Shown: positions 6,351-12,399 of the stretch, piece after piece
Numbering within the stretch: the first letter of the stretch is position 1
Layout: each line of letters begins with the position of its first letter
Origin: CANKHJ01 sp035556495
GTDB lineage: Bacteria; Pseudomonadota; Alphaproteobacteria; Rhizobiales; Xanthobacteraceae
Assembly (NCBI GenBank): GCA_035556495.1
Contig: DATMEW010000080.1
Location: forward strand, 1 to 12,591
DNA: 12,591 bases
Direction: 5' to 3'
The notes under the pieces: generated by a model
Told to the model about the DNA's origin: nothing
The model's database searches: none
Seen by the model: only the letters and a program-made list of their open reading frames with translations
Position numbers and translations under genes: made by a program

Positions 6351-7595
6351 ATGAGCAACGTCCCGGTCTCCCCCCTCGCCCCCGCCACCGTGCCCGACAT
6401 GCCGCCGCTGGACGGCGTGCGCCTCGCCACCGCCGCCGCCGGCATCCGCTACAAGGGCCGCACCGACGTGCTGATGGCGGTGTTCGACCCCGGCACCACG
6501 GTGGCCGGCGTGTTCACGAAGTCGAAATGCCCATCCGCCCCGGTCGAATGGTGCCGGGACCGCATCAAGGCCGGCAAGGCGCGGGCGCTGGTGGTCAATT
6601 CCGGCAACGCCAACGCCTTCACCGGCAAATCCGGGCGGCAGGCGACCCGGCTGACCGCAAAGATCGCCGCCAGGGCGCTCGGCTGCGACGCGGACACGAT
6701 TTTCCTCGCCTCCACCGGCGTGATCGGCGAGCCGCTCGACGCCCGCGCTTTCGACGGCGTGATGGCCGGGCTGGTGGCCGACGCCGCGCCGGAGCCATGG
6801 ATGGATGCGGCGGGCGCCATCATGACCACCGACACCTTCCCCAAGGCCGCGACCGCCACCGTGCGCCTTGGCAAGACCACGGTGACCATCAACGGCATCG
6901 CCAAGGGCGCGGGCATGATCGCACCGGACATGGCAACGATGCTGTCCTTCATCTTCACCGATGCACCGATTTCGTCGCGCGTGCTCCAGTCGCTGCTGAA
7001 GGAAGGCGTCGAGGACACCTTCAACGCCGTCACCATCGACGGCGATACCTCCACCTCCGACACCCTGCTCGCCTTCGCGACCGGCGCAGCGGCAAAACGG
7101 GGCGCGCCGCGCATCACCTCCGCCGCCGATCCGCAGCTCAAGGCGTTCCGCAAGGCGTTCCAGCAGGTGCTGGCGAACCTGTCCGAACAGGTCGCCCGCG
7201 ATGGCGAGGGCGCGCGCAAGCTGGTCGAGATCATCGTCGAGGGCGCGACTTCCAAGACCTCCGCCCGCCGCATCGCCATGTCCATCGCCAATTCGCCGCT
7301 GGTGAAAACCGCCTTTGCCGGCGAGGACGCCAACTGGGGCCGCGTCGTCATGGCGGTCGGCAAGGCCGGCGAACCGGCGGACCGCGACCGGCTCTCGATC
7401 TGGTTCGGCGGCATCCGCGTCGCCCACAAGGGCGCACGCGATCCGGCCTATGACGAGGCCGAGGTTTCCGCCGTGATGAAGAAGCCGGAAATCACGCTCC
7501 GCGTCGCGCTCGGCCTTGGGCAGGGCAAGGACCGCGTGCTGACCTGCGACCTCACCAAGGACTATGTGGCGATCAACGGCGATTATCGGTCATGA
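6351..7595 (+). CDS. argJ: Bifunctional glutamate N-acetyltransferase / amino-acid N-acetyltransferase ArgJ
   Basis: ArgJ moves the acetyl group from N-acetylornithine to glutamate, closing the acetyl cycle of arginine synthesis. Bifunctional forms also make N-acetylglutamate from acetyl-CoA. The 414-residue protein has the full family length. LATAAAGIRYKGRTDVL (25-41) is the characteristic N-terminus, VNSGNANAFTG (82-92) and STGVIG (121-126) are substrate/oxyanion motifs, and GAGMIAPDMATML (187-199) holds the self-cleavage site before the nucleophile T196. The usual C-terminal end, DYVAINGDYRS, is intact, so alpha and beta chains should form normally. The ATG at 6351 has no strong ribosome binding site, but the protein start aligns with relatives from memory. 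It is followed by mutT 63 bp downstream. No other arginine gene is nearby. Whether it is mono- or bifunctional cannot be decided by eye. Confidence 0.97.
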   Translation: MSNVPVSPLAPATVPDMPPLDGVRLATAAAGIRYKGRTDVLMAVFDPGTTVAGVFTKSKCPSAPVEWCRDRIKAGKARALVVNSGNANAFTGKSGRQATRLTAKIAARALGCDADTIFLASTGVIGEPLDARAFDGVMAGLVADAAPEPWMDAAGAIMTTDTFPKAATATVRLGKTTVTINGIAKGAGMIAPDMATMLSFIFTDAPISSRVLQSLLKEGVEDTFNAVTIDGDTSTSDTLLAFATGAAAKRGAPRITSAADPQLKAFRKAFQQVLANLSEQVARDGEGARKLVEIIVEGATSKTSARRIAMSIANSPLVKTAFAGEDANWGRVVMAVGKAGEPADRDRLSIWFGGIRVAHKGARDPAYDEAEVSAVMKKPEITLRVALGLGQGKDRVLTCDLTKDYVAINGDYRS

Positions 7596-7645
7596 CTGTC
7601 TTTGCTGTGTGCCTTGACGGTCCCTTAACAACGCTCTGAGAGATT

Positions 7646-7652
7646 GGGGAGG
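7646..7652 (+). promoter_or_regulatory. Ribosome binding site supporting the GTG start of mutT
   Basis: GGGGAGG lies 6 nt before the GTG at 7659. A TTG at 7644, in the same frame, overlaps the motif and has no ribosome binding site of its own. GTG 7659 also gives the normal Nudix N-terminus. Confidence 0.7.
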
Positions 7653-7658
7653 CGGAAC

Positions 7659-8060
7659 GTGAGGGTCGTTCTGGTGGCTGCCTGCGCGCTGATCGATCCG
7701 GACGGCCGGGTGCTGCTGGCCCAGCGCCCCGAAGGCAAGCCGATGGCGGGGCTCTGGGAGTTCCCCGGCGGCAAGGTGGAAAACGGCGAACGCCCGGAGG
7801 ATTGCCTGATGCGCGAGTTGAAGGAGGAGCTGGGCATCACGGTCCGCGAGCCCTGCCTCGCGCCGCTGACCTTCGCCAGCCATAGCTATGACGATTTCCA
7901 CCTGCTGATGCCGCTCTATGCCTGCCGGCGCTGGGAGGGGACCGTGATGCCGATGGAGCAGCAGGAACTCGCCTGGGTCCGCGCCGGCCGCCTGCGCGAT
8001 TACCCGATGCCCGCGGCGGACGAGCCGCTGATCCCGCATCTCCAGGCCCTGCTGAACTGA
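7659..8060 (+). CDS. mutT: 8-oxo-dGTP diphosphatase MutT (Nudix hydrolase)
   Basis: MutT cleans the nucleotide pool by hydrolysing 8-oxo-dGTP to the monophosphate, preventing A:T to C:G errors. The 133-residue protein begins MRVVLVAACALIDPDGRVLL and has RPEGKPMAGLWEFPGGK before a complete Nudix box at 38-60: G38, five residues, E44, seven residues, then REL-K-EELGI, with E53, E56 and E57 as metal ligands. HSYDDFHLLMPLYAC (75-89) is the usual beta-strand of MutT proteins. The GTG start was chosen because GGGGAGG precedes it at ideal spacing. It lies 63 bp after argJ and 17 bp before the pilin gene, all on the same strand. Related Nudix substrates cannot be excluded, but the WEFPGGK form favours MutT. 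Confidence 0.93.
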   Translation: MRVVLVAACALIDPDGRVLLAQRPEGKPMAGLWEFPGGKVENGERPEDCLMRELKEELGITVREPCLAPLTFASHSYDDFHLLMPLYACRRWEGTVMPMEQQELAWVRAGRLRDYPMPAADEPLIPHLQALLN

Positions 8061-8077
8061 ACGGGAAAGCTCCTGAC

Positions 8078-8269
8078 ATGCAGCCGACGACCCTAACGAG
8101 GACCATCGCCCGCCGGCTGCGCAGCTTCCGCCGCGACGACAGCGGCGGGACGGCCATCGAATACGCGCTCATCGCCGCCGGCGTCGGCGTCTGCATCGTC
8201 GCCACGATCTGGAACCTCGGCGAGACCGTGAACACCACGTTCTACGAGAAACTCGGCAGCATGTTCTGA
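8078..8269 (+). CDS. Flp family type IVb pilin
   Basis: This 63-residue peptide is a Flp/Fap-type prepilin, the subunit of tight-adherence (Tad) pili. A basic leader (RTIARRLRSFRRDDSGG) is followed by the processing site and pilin core GTAIEYALIAAGVGVCIVAT. Cleavage after G23 puts glutamate E28 at position +5 with Y29 next to it, as the family requires. A single membrane helix runs from about 25 to 47, followed by the typical NLGETVNTTFYEKLGSMF end. The start ATG lies 17 bp after mutT; GGGAAAG upstream is a weak ribosome binding site. No tad/cpa secretion gene is in the window, so it is either an orphan pilin gene or served by a cluster elsewhere. Expression from the argJ-mutT transcript is possible. 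Confidence 0.9.
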   Translation: MQPTTLTRTIARRLRSFRRDDSGGTAIEYALIAAGVGVCIVATIWNLGETVNTTFYEKLGSMF

Positions 8270-8279
8270 GCGTATTGCC

Positions 8280-8315
8280 GCCGGCCGCACCATTGCCCGG
8301 CAATCAGCGGCCGGC
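8280..8315. terminator. Nested stem-loop at the convergent ends of the pilin and methyltransferase genes
   Basis: GCCGGCCGC at 8280-8288 pairs perfectly with GCGGCCGGC at 8307-8315. The 18-nt loop holds a second hairpin, ATTGC (8292-8296) with GCAAT (8300-8304). A short TTT follows on the plus strand. The right arm lies within the last codons of the methyltransferase gene, and its stop codon (8306-8304) is inside the loop. Probably a two-way transcription stop, though T-tracts are weak. Confidence 0.6.
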
Positions 8316-9239
8316 TTTATCTCCCGCCGACCATTCGCGGGCATTCAGCGCATCGGCAAGGCGGGTCCGGGCCGAGCCGGGCTTGAGCGGCTTCTGCTGG
8401 CTCGCATCCGGCGCCCAGCCCGAGAGCCAGACGATGTCGAAGGTCGCGCGGAAGCGTCCATCCGCATCCGTGAAACGCTCGCCATAAATCTCCATCATCC
8501 GCGCAAGCGTGGCGCGCCGCAGCGGCTTGCGCCGGCGCTCCACCAGCATGTTGGTCGCGCCCATGGCGCGCAGATCGGCCATCAGGCCGAGCGGCGAACG
8601 GTAGCGCACCACGACGCGGTCGAGATCGGCCACCGGCAGCGCGAAGCCGGCGCGCTGAAGCAGCGCCCCGAGTTCCCGCACGTCCGCAAACGGCGCGACC
8701 CGAGGCGAAACACCACCCTCCACCTCAGCTTCCGCCTGTGCAAACGCCTGCCGCAGCTCGGTCAGAGTCTCGCCGCCGAGGATCGCGGCAAGAAACAGCC
8801 CGTCCGGCCGGAGCGCACGGCGGGCCTGCACCAGCGCGCCCGGAAGATCGTTCACGGTCTGCAATCCGAGCGCCGACACGACGAGATCGAGCGCGCCGAC
8901 GGCGAACGGCAGCGCCTCCTCGTCCGCACGGACATGAAGCCCGCCCGGCGCGGCGGAATGCGGCAGACGGTCCACCGTGATCACGGTTCCGACATTTCCG
9001 GCGGCGTCCACGGCGCCGCGCAGCAGCGCCGGCAGCGTGCCGAAAACAGCCGCCCGGTCGAACCGGCGCAGCACCGCGGCAAGACGCTCCCGCAGATCGT
9101 CCGCCACCCGCTCCATCAGGAACGCCGCACACCCCGCCTGTAGCGCCCGCGCCTGCCGCCGCAGCAGCAGCGCACGGTCGAAAATCACCGGATGATCCGG
9201 CTTCACTGACGCAGGCGAAGAAGACGACGAGACCGACAT
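8304..9239 (-). CDS. SAM-dependent methyltransferase-fold protein, NDUFAF5/BioC-like
   Basis: This 311-residue protein has the layout of the alphaproteobacterial relatives of mitochondrial NDUFAF5, a complex I assembly factor that hydroxylates an arginine of the NDUFS7 subunit. It is also distantly like BioC. Recognisable segments are PVIFDRALLLRRQARAL (17-33), LPFAVGALDLVVSALGLQTVNDLPGAL (110-136), RALRPDGLFLAAILGGETLTELR (141-163), GGVSPRVAPFADVRELG (175-191) and the C-terminal ATFDIVWLSGWAPD (265-278). Oddity: where motif I (DLGxGxG) is expected, the protein reads DRAAVFGTLPALLRGAV (61-77), lacking the acidic residue and glycine pattern. The ATG at 9239 fits; 101 bp separate it from divergent comF. 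The true reaction is uncertain, as family members may use SAM without methylating. Confidence 0.85.
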   Translation of the reverse strand: MSVSSSSSPASVKPDHPVIFDRALLLRRQARALQAGCAAFLMERVADDLRERLAAVLRRFDRAAVFGTLPALLRGAVDAAGNVGTVITVDRLPHSAAPGGLHVRADEEALPFAVGALDLVVSALGLQTVNDLPGALVQARRALRPDGLFLAAILGGETLTELRQAFAQAEAEVEGGVSPRVAPFADVRELGALLQRAGFALPVADLDRVVVRYRSPLGLMADLRAMGATNMLVERRRKPLRRATLARMMEIYGERFTDADGRFRATFDIVWLSGWAPDASQQKPLKPGSARTRLADALNAREWSAGDKAGR

Positions 9240-9340
9240 GGCGGGACATTAGCCTTCCGGACCGCGCGACGCGAGGCGGCTGGCCGCTCCCGGCTCCGCC
9301 GCCCCCTTTCCATCCCCGGCAGATGCCGTAGCATCCCGCC

Positions 9341-10171
9341 ATGGCAAGGGATGTGGAAGCAACAACGCCCGGCGATCCGGCGATTCACTGCCTGCGCCGG
9401 CGGCTCGGGCTTTGGGGCGCGGCCCTGCGCCACGGCGGCACGGCCGCCTTCGCCGCCGCGCTGGACATTGCGCTGCCGCGGCAATGCCCCACCTGCCGGG
9501 ACGCCATCGCCACGGAAGGCGTCTGCCCCGCCTGCTGGTCCGAACTCGCCTTCATCCGTCCGCCCTATTGTGAACGGCTCGGCATCCCCTTTGTCTATGA
9601 TCCCGGCCCCGGCATCCTTTCAGCGGAAGCCATCGCCGCGCCGCCGGCCTTCCATCGCGCCCGCGCGGCGCTGCGTTTCAACGATACGGCGCGGCAGCTC
9701 GTCCATTCGCTCAAATATGGCGACCGGAGCGACCTTGCGCCCCTGTTCGGGCGGTGGATGGCCCATGCCGGCGCGGAATTGCTGGCCGGGTCGGAGCTGC
9801 TGATCCCCGTGCCGCTGCACTGGCAGCGCCTCTGGGCCCGGCGTTTCAACCAGTCCGCCGCGCTGGCCCATGCGGTCGGGCGGACGGCAGAGCGGCCGAT
9901 CGCGACGGACCTGCTGCGCCGGGCGCGCCCAACCGCCCATCAGACCGGGCTGACACGCGCGGCGCGCGCGGCCAATGTGCAGGGCGCTTTTGCCGTTCAC
10001 GCCGAGGCGCACGGCAGAATCGCCGGCCGGCGGGTGCTGCTGGTCGACGATGTGCTCACCACCGGCGCGACGGCGGACGCCTGCGCCCGCGCCCTGCTCC
10101 GCGCGGGCGCCGCTCAGGTCGATCTGCTGGTATTTGCACGGGTTGTCGCCCCCGCAGACGGACTTATATAA
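9341..10171 (+). CDS. comF: ComF family protein (amidophosphoribosyltransferase-like)
   Basis: ComF proteins join an N-terminal zinc finger to a phosphoribosyltransferase-fold domain and are linked to DNA uptake in naturally competent bacteria, though in most alphaproteobacteria the role is untested. In this 276-residue protein, C49/C52 (CPTC) and C62/C65 (CPAC) form the zinc finger. LKYGDRSDLAPLFGRWM (124-140) and LLIPVPLHWQRLWARRFNQS (153-172) are family signatures, and RVLLVDDVLTTGAT (231-244) is the PRPP-binding loop with acidic D236/D237. All key residues are present. The ATG at 9341 gives a somewhat long N-terminus before the zinc finger; a shorter start cannot be excluded. It heads the grxC - hydrolase - DUF1178 run, with 26 bp before grxC, and is divergent from the methyltransferase gene. 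Confidence 0.93.
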   Translation: MARDVEATTPGDPAIHCLRRRLGLWGAALRHGGTAAFAAALDIALPRQCPTCRDAIATEGVCPACWSELAFIRPPYCERLGIPFVYDPGPGILSAEAIAAPPAFHRARAALRFNDTARQLVHSLKYGDRSDLAPLFGRWMAHAGAELLAGSELLIPVPLHWQRLWARRFNQSAALAHAVGRTAERPIATDLLRRARPTAHQTGLTRAARAANVQGAFAVHAEAHGRIAGRRVLLVDDVLTTGATADACARALLRAGAAQVDLLVFARVVAPADGLI

Positions 10172-10197
10172 AAAACTGTCATTTCCGGAGCGCGCTC

Positions 10198-10470
10198 ATG
10201 CCGCCTATCGATATCTACACGACGACCTATTGCCCCTATTGCATTCGCGCCAAGGCATTGCTCACGCGCAAGGGCGCGGCCTTCAACGAAATCAACCTCG
10301 ACGACGATCCGTTGCGCCGGCGCGAGATGATTCAGCGCGCCAATGGTGGGCGCACCGTGCCGCAGATCTTCATCGGCGACCGGCATGTCGGCGGCTGCGA
10401 CGACATCCATGCGCTGGATGCCGCCGGCGGCCTCGACCCGCTGCTCGCCGGGCAGGCCAGCCCGGCATGA
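10198..10470 (+). CDS. grxC: Glutaredoxin 3
   Basis: This 90-residue cytoplasmic dithiol glutaredoxin reduces disulfides and mixed disulfides with electrons from glutathione. The active site is C12-P-Y-C15 in TYCPYC, the cis-proline motif is TVP (53-55), and the glutathione-binding GGCDD is at 65-69. Length and motif spacing match GrxC of the family. The ATG at 10198 has GGAG 7 nt upstream. Longer upstream versions of this frame run through comF in another frame and are not real. The A/T-rich segment TTATATAAAAAACTG just before it is unusual for this GC-rich DNA and could hold an internal promoter. The stop overlaps the next start as ATGA, so translation of the hydrolase is probably coupled. 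Confidence 0.96.
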   Translation: MPPIDIYTTTYCPYCIRAKALLTRKGAAFNEINLDDDPLRRREMIQRANGGRTVPQIFIGDRHVGGCDDIHALDAAGGLDPLLAGQASPA

Positions 10471-11357
10471 CCAGACCCCAGCACACCGGCGGCGCTTTCA
10501 CGGTCGGCCTCGTCGGCATGCGCTCGACCTTCTCGCCCCCCGAGAATCTCGACGCCGCGGCGAAGCTGATCGCCGAAGCCGCGGCCGGCGGCGCGGATTA
10601 TGTGCAGACGCCGGAAATGACCAACATCATGTCGCTGCGCCGCGAACAGATGCTGGAGGTCGTCACTCCGGAAGACGACGACATCACCCTCGCCGCGGCG
10701 CGTGAGCTTGCGCGCAAGCACCGCATCCACCTTCATCTCGGCTCGCTGGCGATCCGCCTCGCCGGGGAGAAGATCGCCAATCGCGGCTTCGTCATCGATC
10801 CCGCGGGGGAGATCGTCGCGCGCTACGACAAGATCCATATGTTCGACGTCGATCTCGCCAACGGCGAGAGCTATCGCGAATCCCAGAACTACCGGCCGGG
10901 CGACCTCGCGGTCGCGACCGACCTGCCCTGGGGCCGCCTCGGCCTGACCATCTGTTACGACCTGCGCTTTCCGGCGCTCTATCGCGCGCTGGCGGAATCC
11001 GGCGCATCCTTCCTGTCCGTTCCGGCCGCTTTCACCCAGCAGACCGGCGAGGCGCACTGGCACATCCTGCTGCGCGCCCGCGCCATCGAGAACGGGGCTT
11101 TCGTGTTCGCCGCCGCGCAGGGCGGGCTGCATGAGAACGGCCGCACCACTTACGGCCATTCGCTGGTAATCGACCCATGGGGCCGCGTGCTGGCCGAAGG
11201 CGCGGACGCCCCGGGCGTCACTTTATGCAAGGTCGATCCGGCGGAAGTTGCCGCCGTGCGCGCGCGCGTGCCCTCGCTCCAGAACGGCCGGCGGTTCGAA
11301 CTCGTGACGCCGATGGCCGAGCCCACCCATCTCCATGCGGTGGATTCACAGGCATGA
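10467..11357 (+). CDS. Carbon-nitrogen hydrolase family protein (Nit1-like, probable deaminated-glutathione amidase)
   Basis: This 296-residue protein belongs to the nitrilase superfamily, whose members hydrolyse amides or nitriles through a Glu-Lys-Cys triad. The triad is visible: E50 in VQTPEMTN, K122 in YDKIHMFDVDL and C163 in LTICYDLRFP. The motifs KIHMFDVD and YDLRFPALYRAL are those of the Nit1/Nit2 branch, which repairs useless amide metabolites such as deaminated glutathione. The gene follows glutaredoxin with a 4-bp ATGA overlap and itself overlaps the DUF1178 gene in the same way, so these three genes are translationally coupled. Placement next to a glutathione-dependent enzyme supports, but does not prove, the deaminated-glutathione role; omega-amidase (Nit2) is the main alternative. 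Cytoplasmic, no signal peptide. Confidence 0.93.
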   Translation: MTRPQHTGGAFTVGLVGMRSTFSPPENLDAAAKLIAEAAAGGADYVQTPEMTNIMSLRREQMLEVVTPEDDDITLAAARELARKHRIHLHLGSLAIRLAGEKIANRGFVIDPAGEIVARYDKIHMFDVDLANGESYRESQNYRPGDLAVATDLPWGRLGLTICYDLRFPALYRALAESGASFLSVPAAFTQQTGEAHWHILLRARAIENGAFVFAAAQGGLHENGRTTYGHSLVIDPWGRVLAEGADAPGVTLCKVDPAEVAAVRARVPSLQNGRRFELVTPMAEPTHLHAVDSQA

Positions 11358-11830
11358 TCAAATACGCCCTGCGATGCGAGAAGGGTCACACCTTCGAAAG
11401 CTGGTTCGCCAATTCGGAAGGTTATGACGCACAGGCCGCACGCGGCCTCGTCACCTGCCCGGCCTGCGGTACGGCCAAAGTGGACAAGGCGATCATGGCG
11501 CCAACGCTCGGCGCCGGCACCCGCAAGCGCTCATCCCGCGCGAAGCCACCTGCGCCGGTCGCCGCCGAGGCGGGCGTCGCCGCACCGGTGGCGATGCCCG
11601 CACCGATGGAAGCCGAGCTGCGCAGCAAGCTGAAAGAGCTACGCGAACACCTGACGCAAAACTCCGAGAATGTCGGCCGCCGTTTCAAGGACGAAGCGCG
11701 GAAGATTCACTATGGCGAATCCGAAGCGCGTTCGATCTATGGCGAAGCCACGCTGGAAGATGCCAAGGCCCTGCACGAGGAAGGCATCGACATCCATCCG
11801 CTGCCGATTCTTCCCGAGGACCATAACTAG
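11354..11830 (+). CDS. DUF1178 family protein, putative zinc-ribbon protein
   Basis: This 158-residue protein matches DUF1178, a family of unknown function that in alphaproteobacteria commonly follows a Nit-type hydrolase gene. The N-terminus MIKYALRCEKGHTFESWF with C8 and H12, and LVTCPACGTAKVDKAIMAP with C35 and C38, would form a small zinc ribbon. An alanine/proline-rich linker (about 52-84) leads to a charged helical C-terminus. There, VGRRFKDEARKIHYGESEARSIYGEAT (residues about 106-132) is the conserved core, followed by the end IHPLPILPEDHN. The start overlaps the hydrolase stop as ATGA, so the protein is probably made in fixed ratio with it. Function unknown; the company suggests a link with glutathione or metabolite repair. 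Confidence 0.92.
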   Translation: MIKYALRCEKGHTFESWFANSEGYDAQAARGLVTCPACGTAKVDKAIMAPTLGAGTRKRSSRAKPPAPVAAEAGVAAPVAMPAPMEAELRSKLKELREHLTQNSENVGRRFKDEARKIHYGESEARSIYGEATLEDAKALHEEGIDIHPLPILPEDHN

Positions 11831-11898
11831 GCTGCCGTTGCAGCGCCTGATTCGCATGCGGATCAAGCGTCATGCGCGTTCGTGTGATTGTCCTGTTT

Positions 11899-11960
11899 CG
11901 TTCGCAAAGAACGAATCGGGACGGCGCGTTTCACCGCTTCGCGAATCTCTCCAAAGCCTT
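11899..11960 (+). repeat. 62-nt dyad repeat, copy 1
   Basis: It starts with CGTTC-N5-GAACG; extended by two bases each side this is a perfect 7-bp inverted repeat, TTCGTTC/GAACGAA. AATCGGGACGG follows, then 21 variable bases, then TCT with AAAGCCTT at the end. It aligns without gaps to copies 2 and 3, at about 40 of 62 positions to each by hand. GATTCGC lies 50 nt upstream, as it does before copy 3. Confidence 0.75.
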
Positions 11961-12121
11961 AAAGTCCGCATGCAGCGGGCATTTCTTGTCCGCGGGATCG
12001 TCGCGGCCACAGGCATGGATGCCGCACATTCCGGCGTTGCGATTCGCCTCGCCACCCACATGCCGCAAACATGCAGCCTGTCGGCATTTCATGCGTATAG
12101 CCCCGTTCCGCGTGCGCGTTC

Positions 12122-12183
12122 CGTTCTCAGGGAACGAATCGGGACGGTGTTTTCAGCACTGTTCCGTTTCTGAAGAAAGGCTT
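12122..12183 (+). repeat. 62-nt dyad repeat, copy 2
   Basis: CGTTC-TCAGG-GAACG opens the unit. GAACGAATCGGGACGG at 12132-12147 is identical to copy 1 over 16 nt. TCTGAA and AAAGGCTT close it at the same offsets. It begins 223 nt after copy 1. Confidence 0.75.
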
Positions 12184-12193
12184 TATCGACATC

Positions 12194-12211
12194 GCTAACA
12201 GCCAGCTAACA
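12194..12211. promoter_or_regulatory. Tandem 7-bp direct repeat with 11-bp period (possible regulator site)
   Basis: GCTAACA occurs at 12194-12200 and 12205-12211, separated by GCCA; a diverged half-site GCTGAC follows at 12215-12220. On the minus strand this reads TGTTAGC-N4-TGTTAGC. Two 7-bp direct repeats with a 4-bp spacer is the layout bound by PhoB/OmpR-type response regulators, but the words are not the Pho box. No promoter or start codon is obviously served, so this may be chance. Confidence 0.25.
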
Positions 12212-12311
12212 CACGCTGACGGCACCGCTCTAGCTGCATTCGCGCATGTGATTTTTGCTCTCGATTCGCGCGATCATGCCACGCGCCGTTGAACCCCGAA
12301 TGTGCCGCATC

Positions 12312-12373
12312 CGTTCCCCTGGAACGAATCGAGGCCGGTGGAATCGGCGTTGCGCGAATCTGAACAAATGCTT
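12312..12373 (+). repeat. 62-nt dyad repeat, copy 3
   Basis: CGTTC-CCCTG-GAACG opens the unit; with pairing extended inward the stem is CGTTCC/GGAACG around a 3-nt loop. AATCG, then a diverged AGGCCGG, then GCGCGAATCTGAAC and AAATGCTT follow at the same offsets as in the other copies. It begins 190 nt after copy 2 and ends just before the transporter gene's hairpin. Confidence 0.72.
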
Positions 12374-12376
12374 TCC

Positions 12377-12395
12377 GTCGCCATCATGCGGCGAC
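12377..12395 (-). terminator. Stem-loop just past the transporter stop codon
   Basis: GTCGCC at 12377-12382 pairs with GGCGAC at 12390-12395 across a 7-nt loop, 5 bp beyond the stop codon of the leftward transporter gene. No strong T-run follows on the minus strand, so the terminator call is tentative. Confidence 0.4.
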
Positions 12396-12399
12396 AACT

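Larger units (their letters stand above)
11831..12399. other. Gene-free 569-bp region with repeats
   Basis: No credible gene is seen here; open frames are short, arginine/alanine-rich and cross repeat copies. It holds a small hairpin directly after the DUF1178 stop (GCTGC 11831-11835 with GCAGC 11840-11844), a near-palindrome GATTCGCATGCGGATC at 11849-11864, three 62-nt repeats, a tandem 7-bp direct repeat, and a hairpin behind the transporter gene. Base composition is less GC-rich than the coding DNA. The promoter of nothing obvious lies here, since both flanking genes end into it. Confidence 0.7.

Noticed and set aside
5568..7427. A 619-codon open frame on the minus strand across the CheZ-like gene and argJ
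   Set aside because: It lies antisense to two well-recognised genes; its His/Gly/Arg-rich composition is typical of antisense frames in GC-rich DNA.
11670..12173. Plus-strand frame starting inside the DUF1178 gene and crossing the repeat region
   Set aside because: It is a shifted frame of DUF1178 that continues into repeats; it has no start signal and an unconvincing composition.
11899..12336. LexA or CIRCE (HrcA) operators in the CGTTC-N5-GAACG dyads
   Set aside because: Alphaproteobacterial LexA sites are direct GTTC-N7-GTTC repeats and CIRCE is TTAGCACTC-N9-GAGTGCTAA; neither fits the arms or spacing, and no gene starts nearby.
11899..12373. CRISPR array
   Set aside because: Copies are diverged (about two thirds identical) and spaced 223 and 190 nt apart, far from CRISPR spacing, and no cas gene is present.
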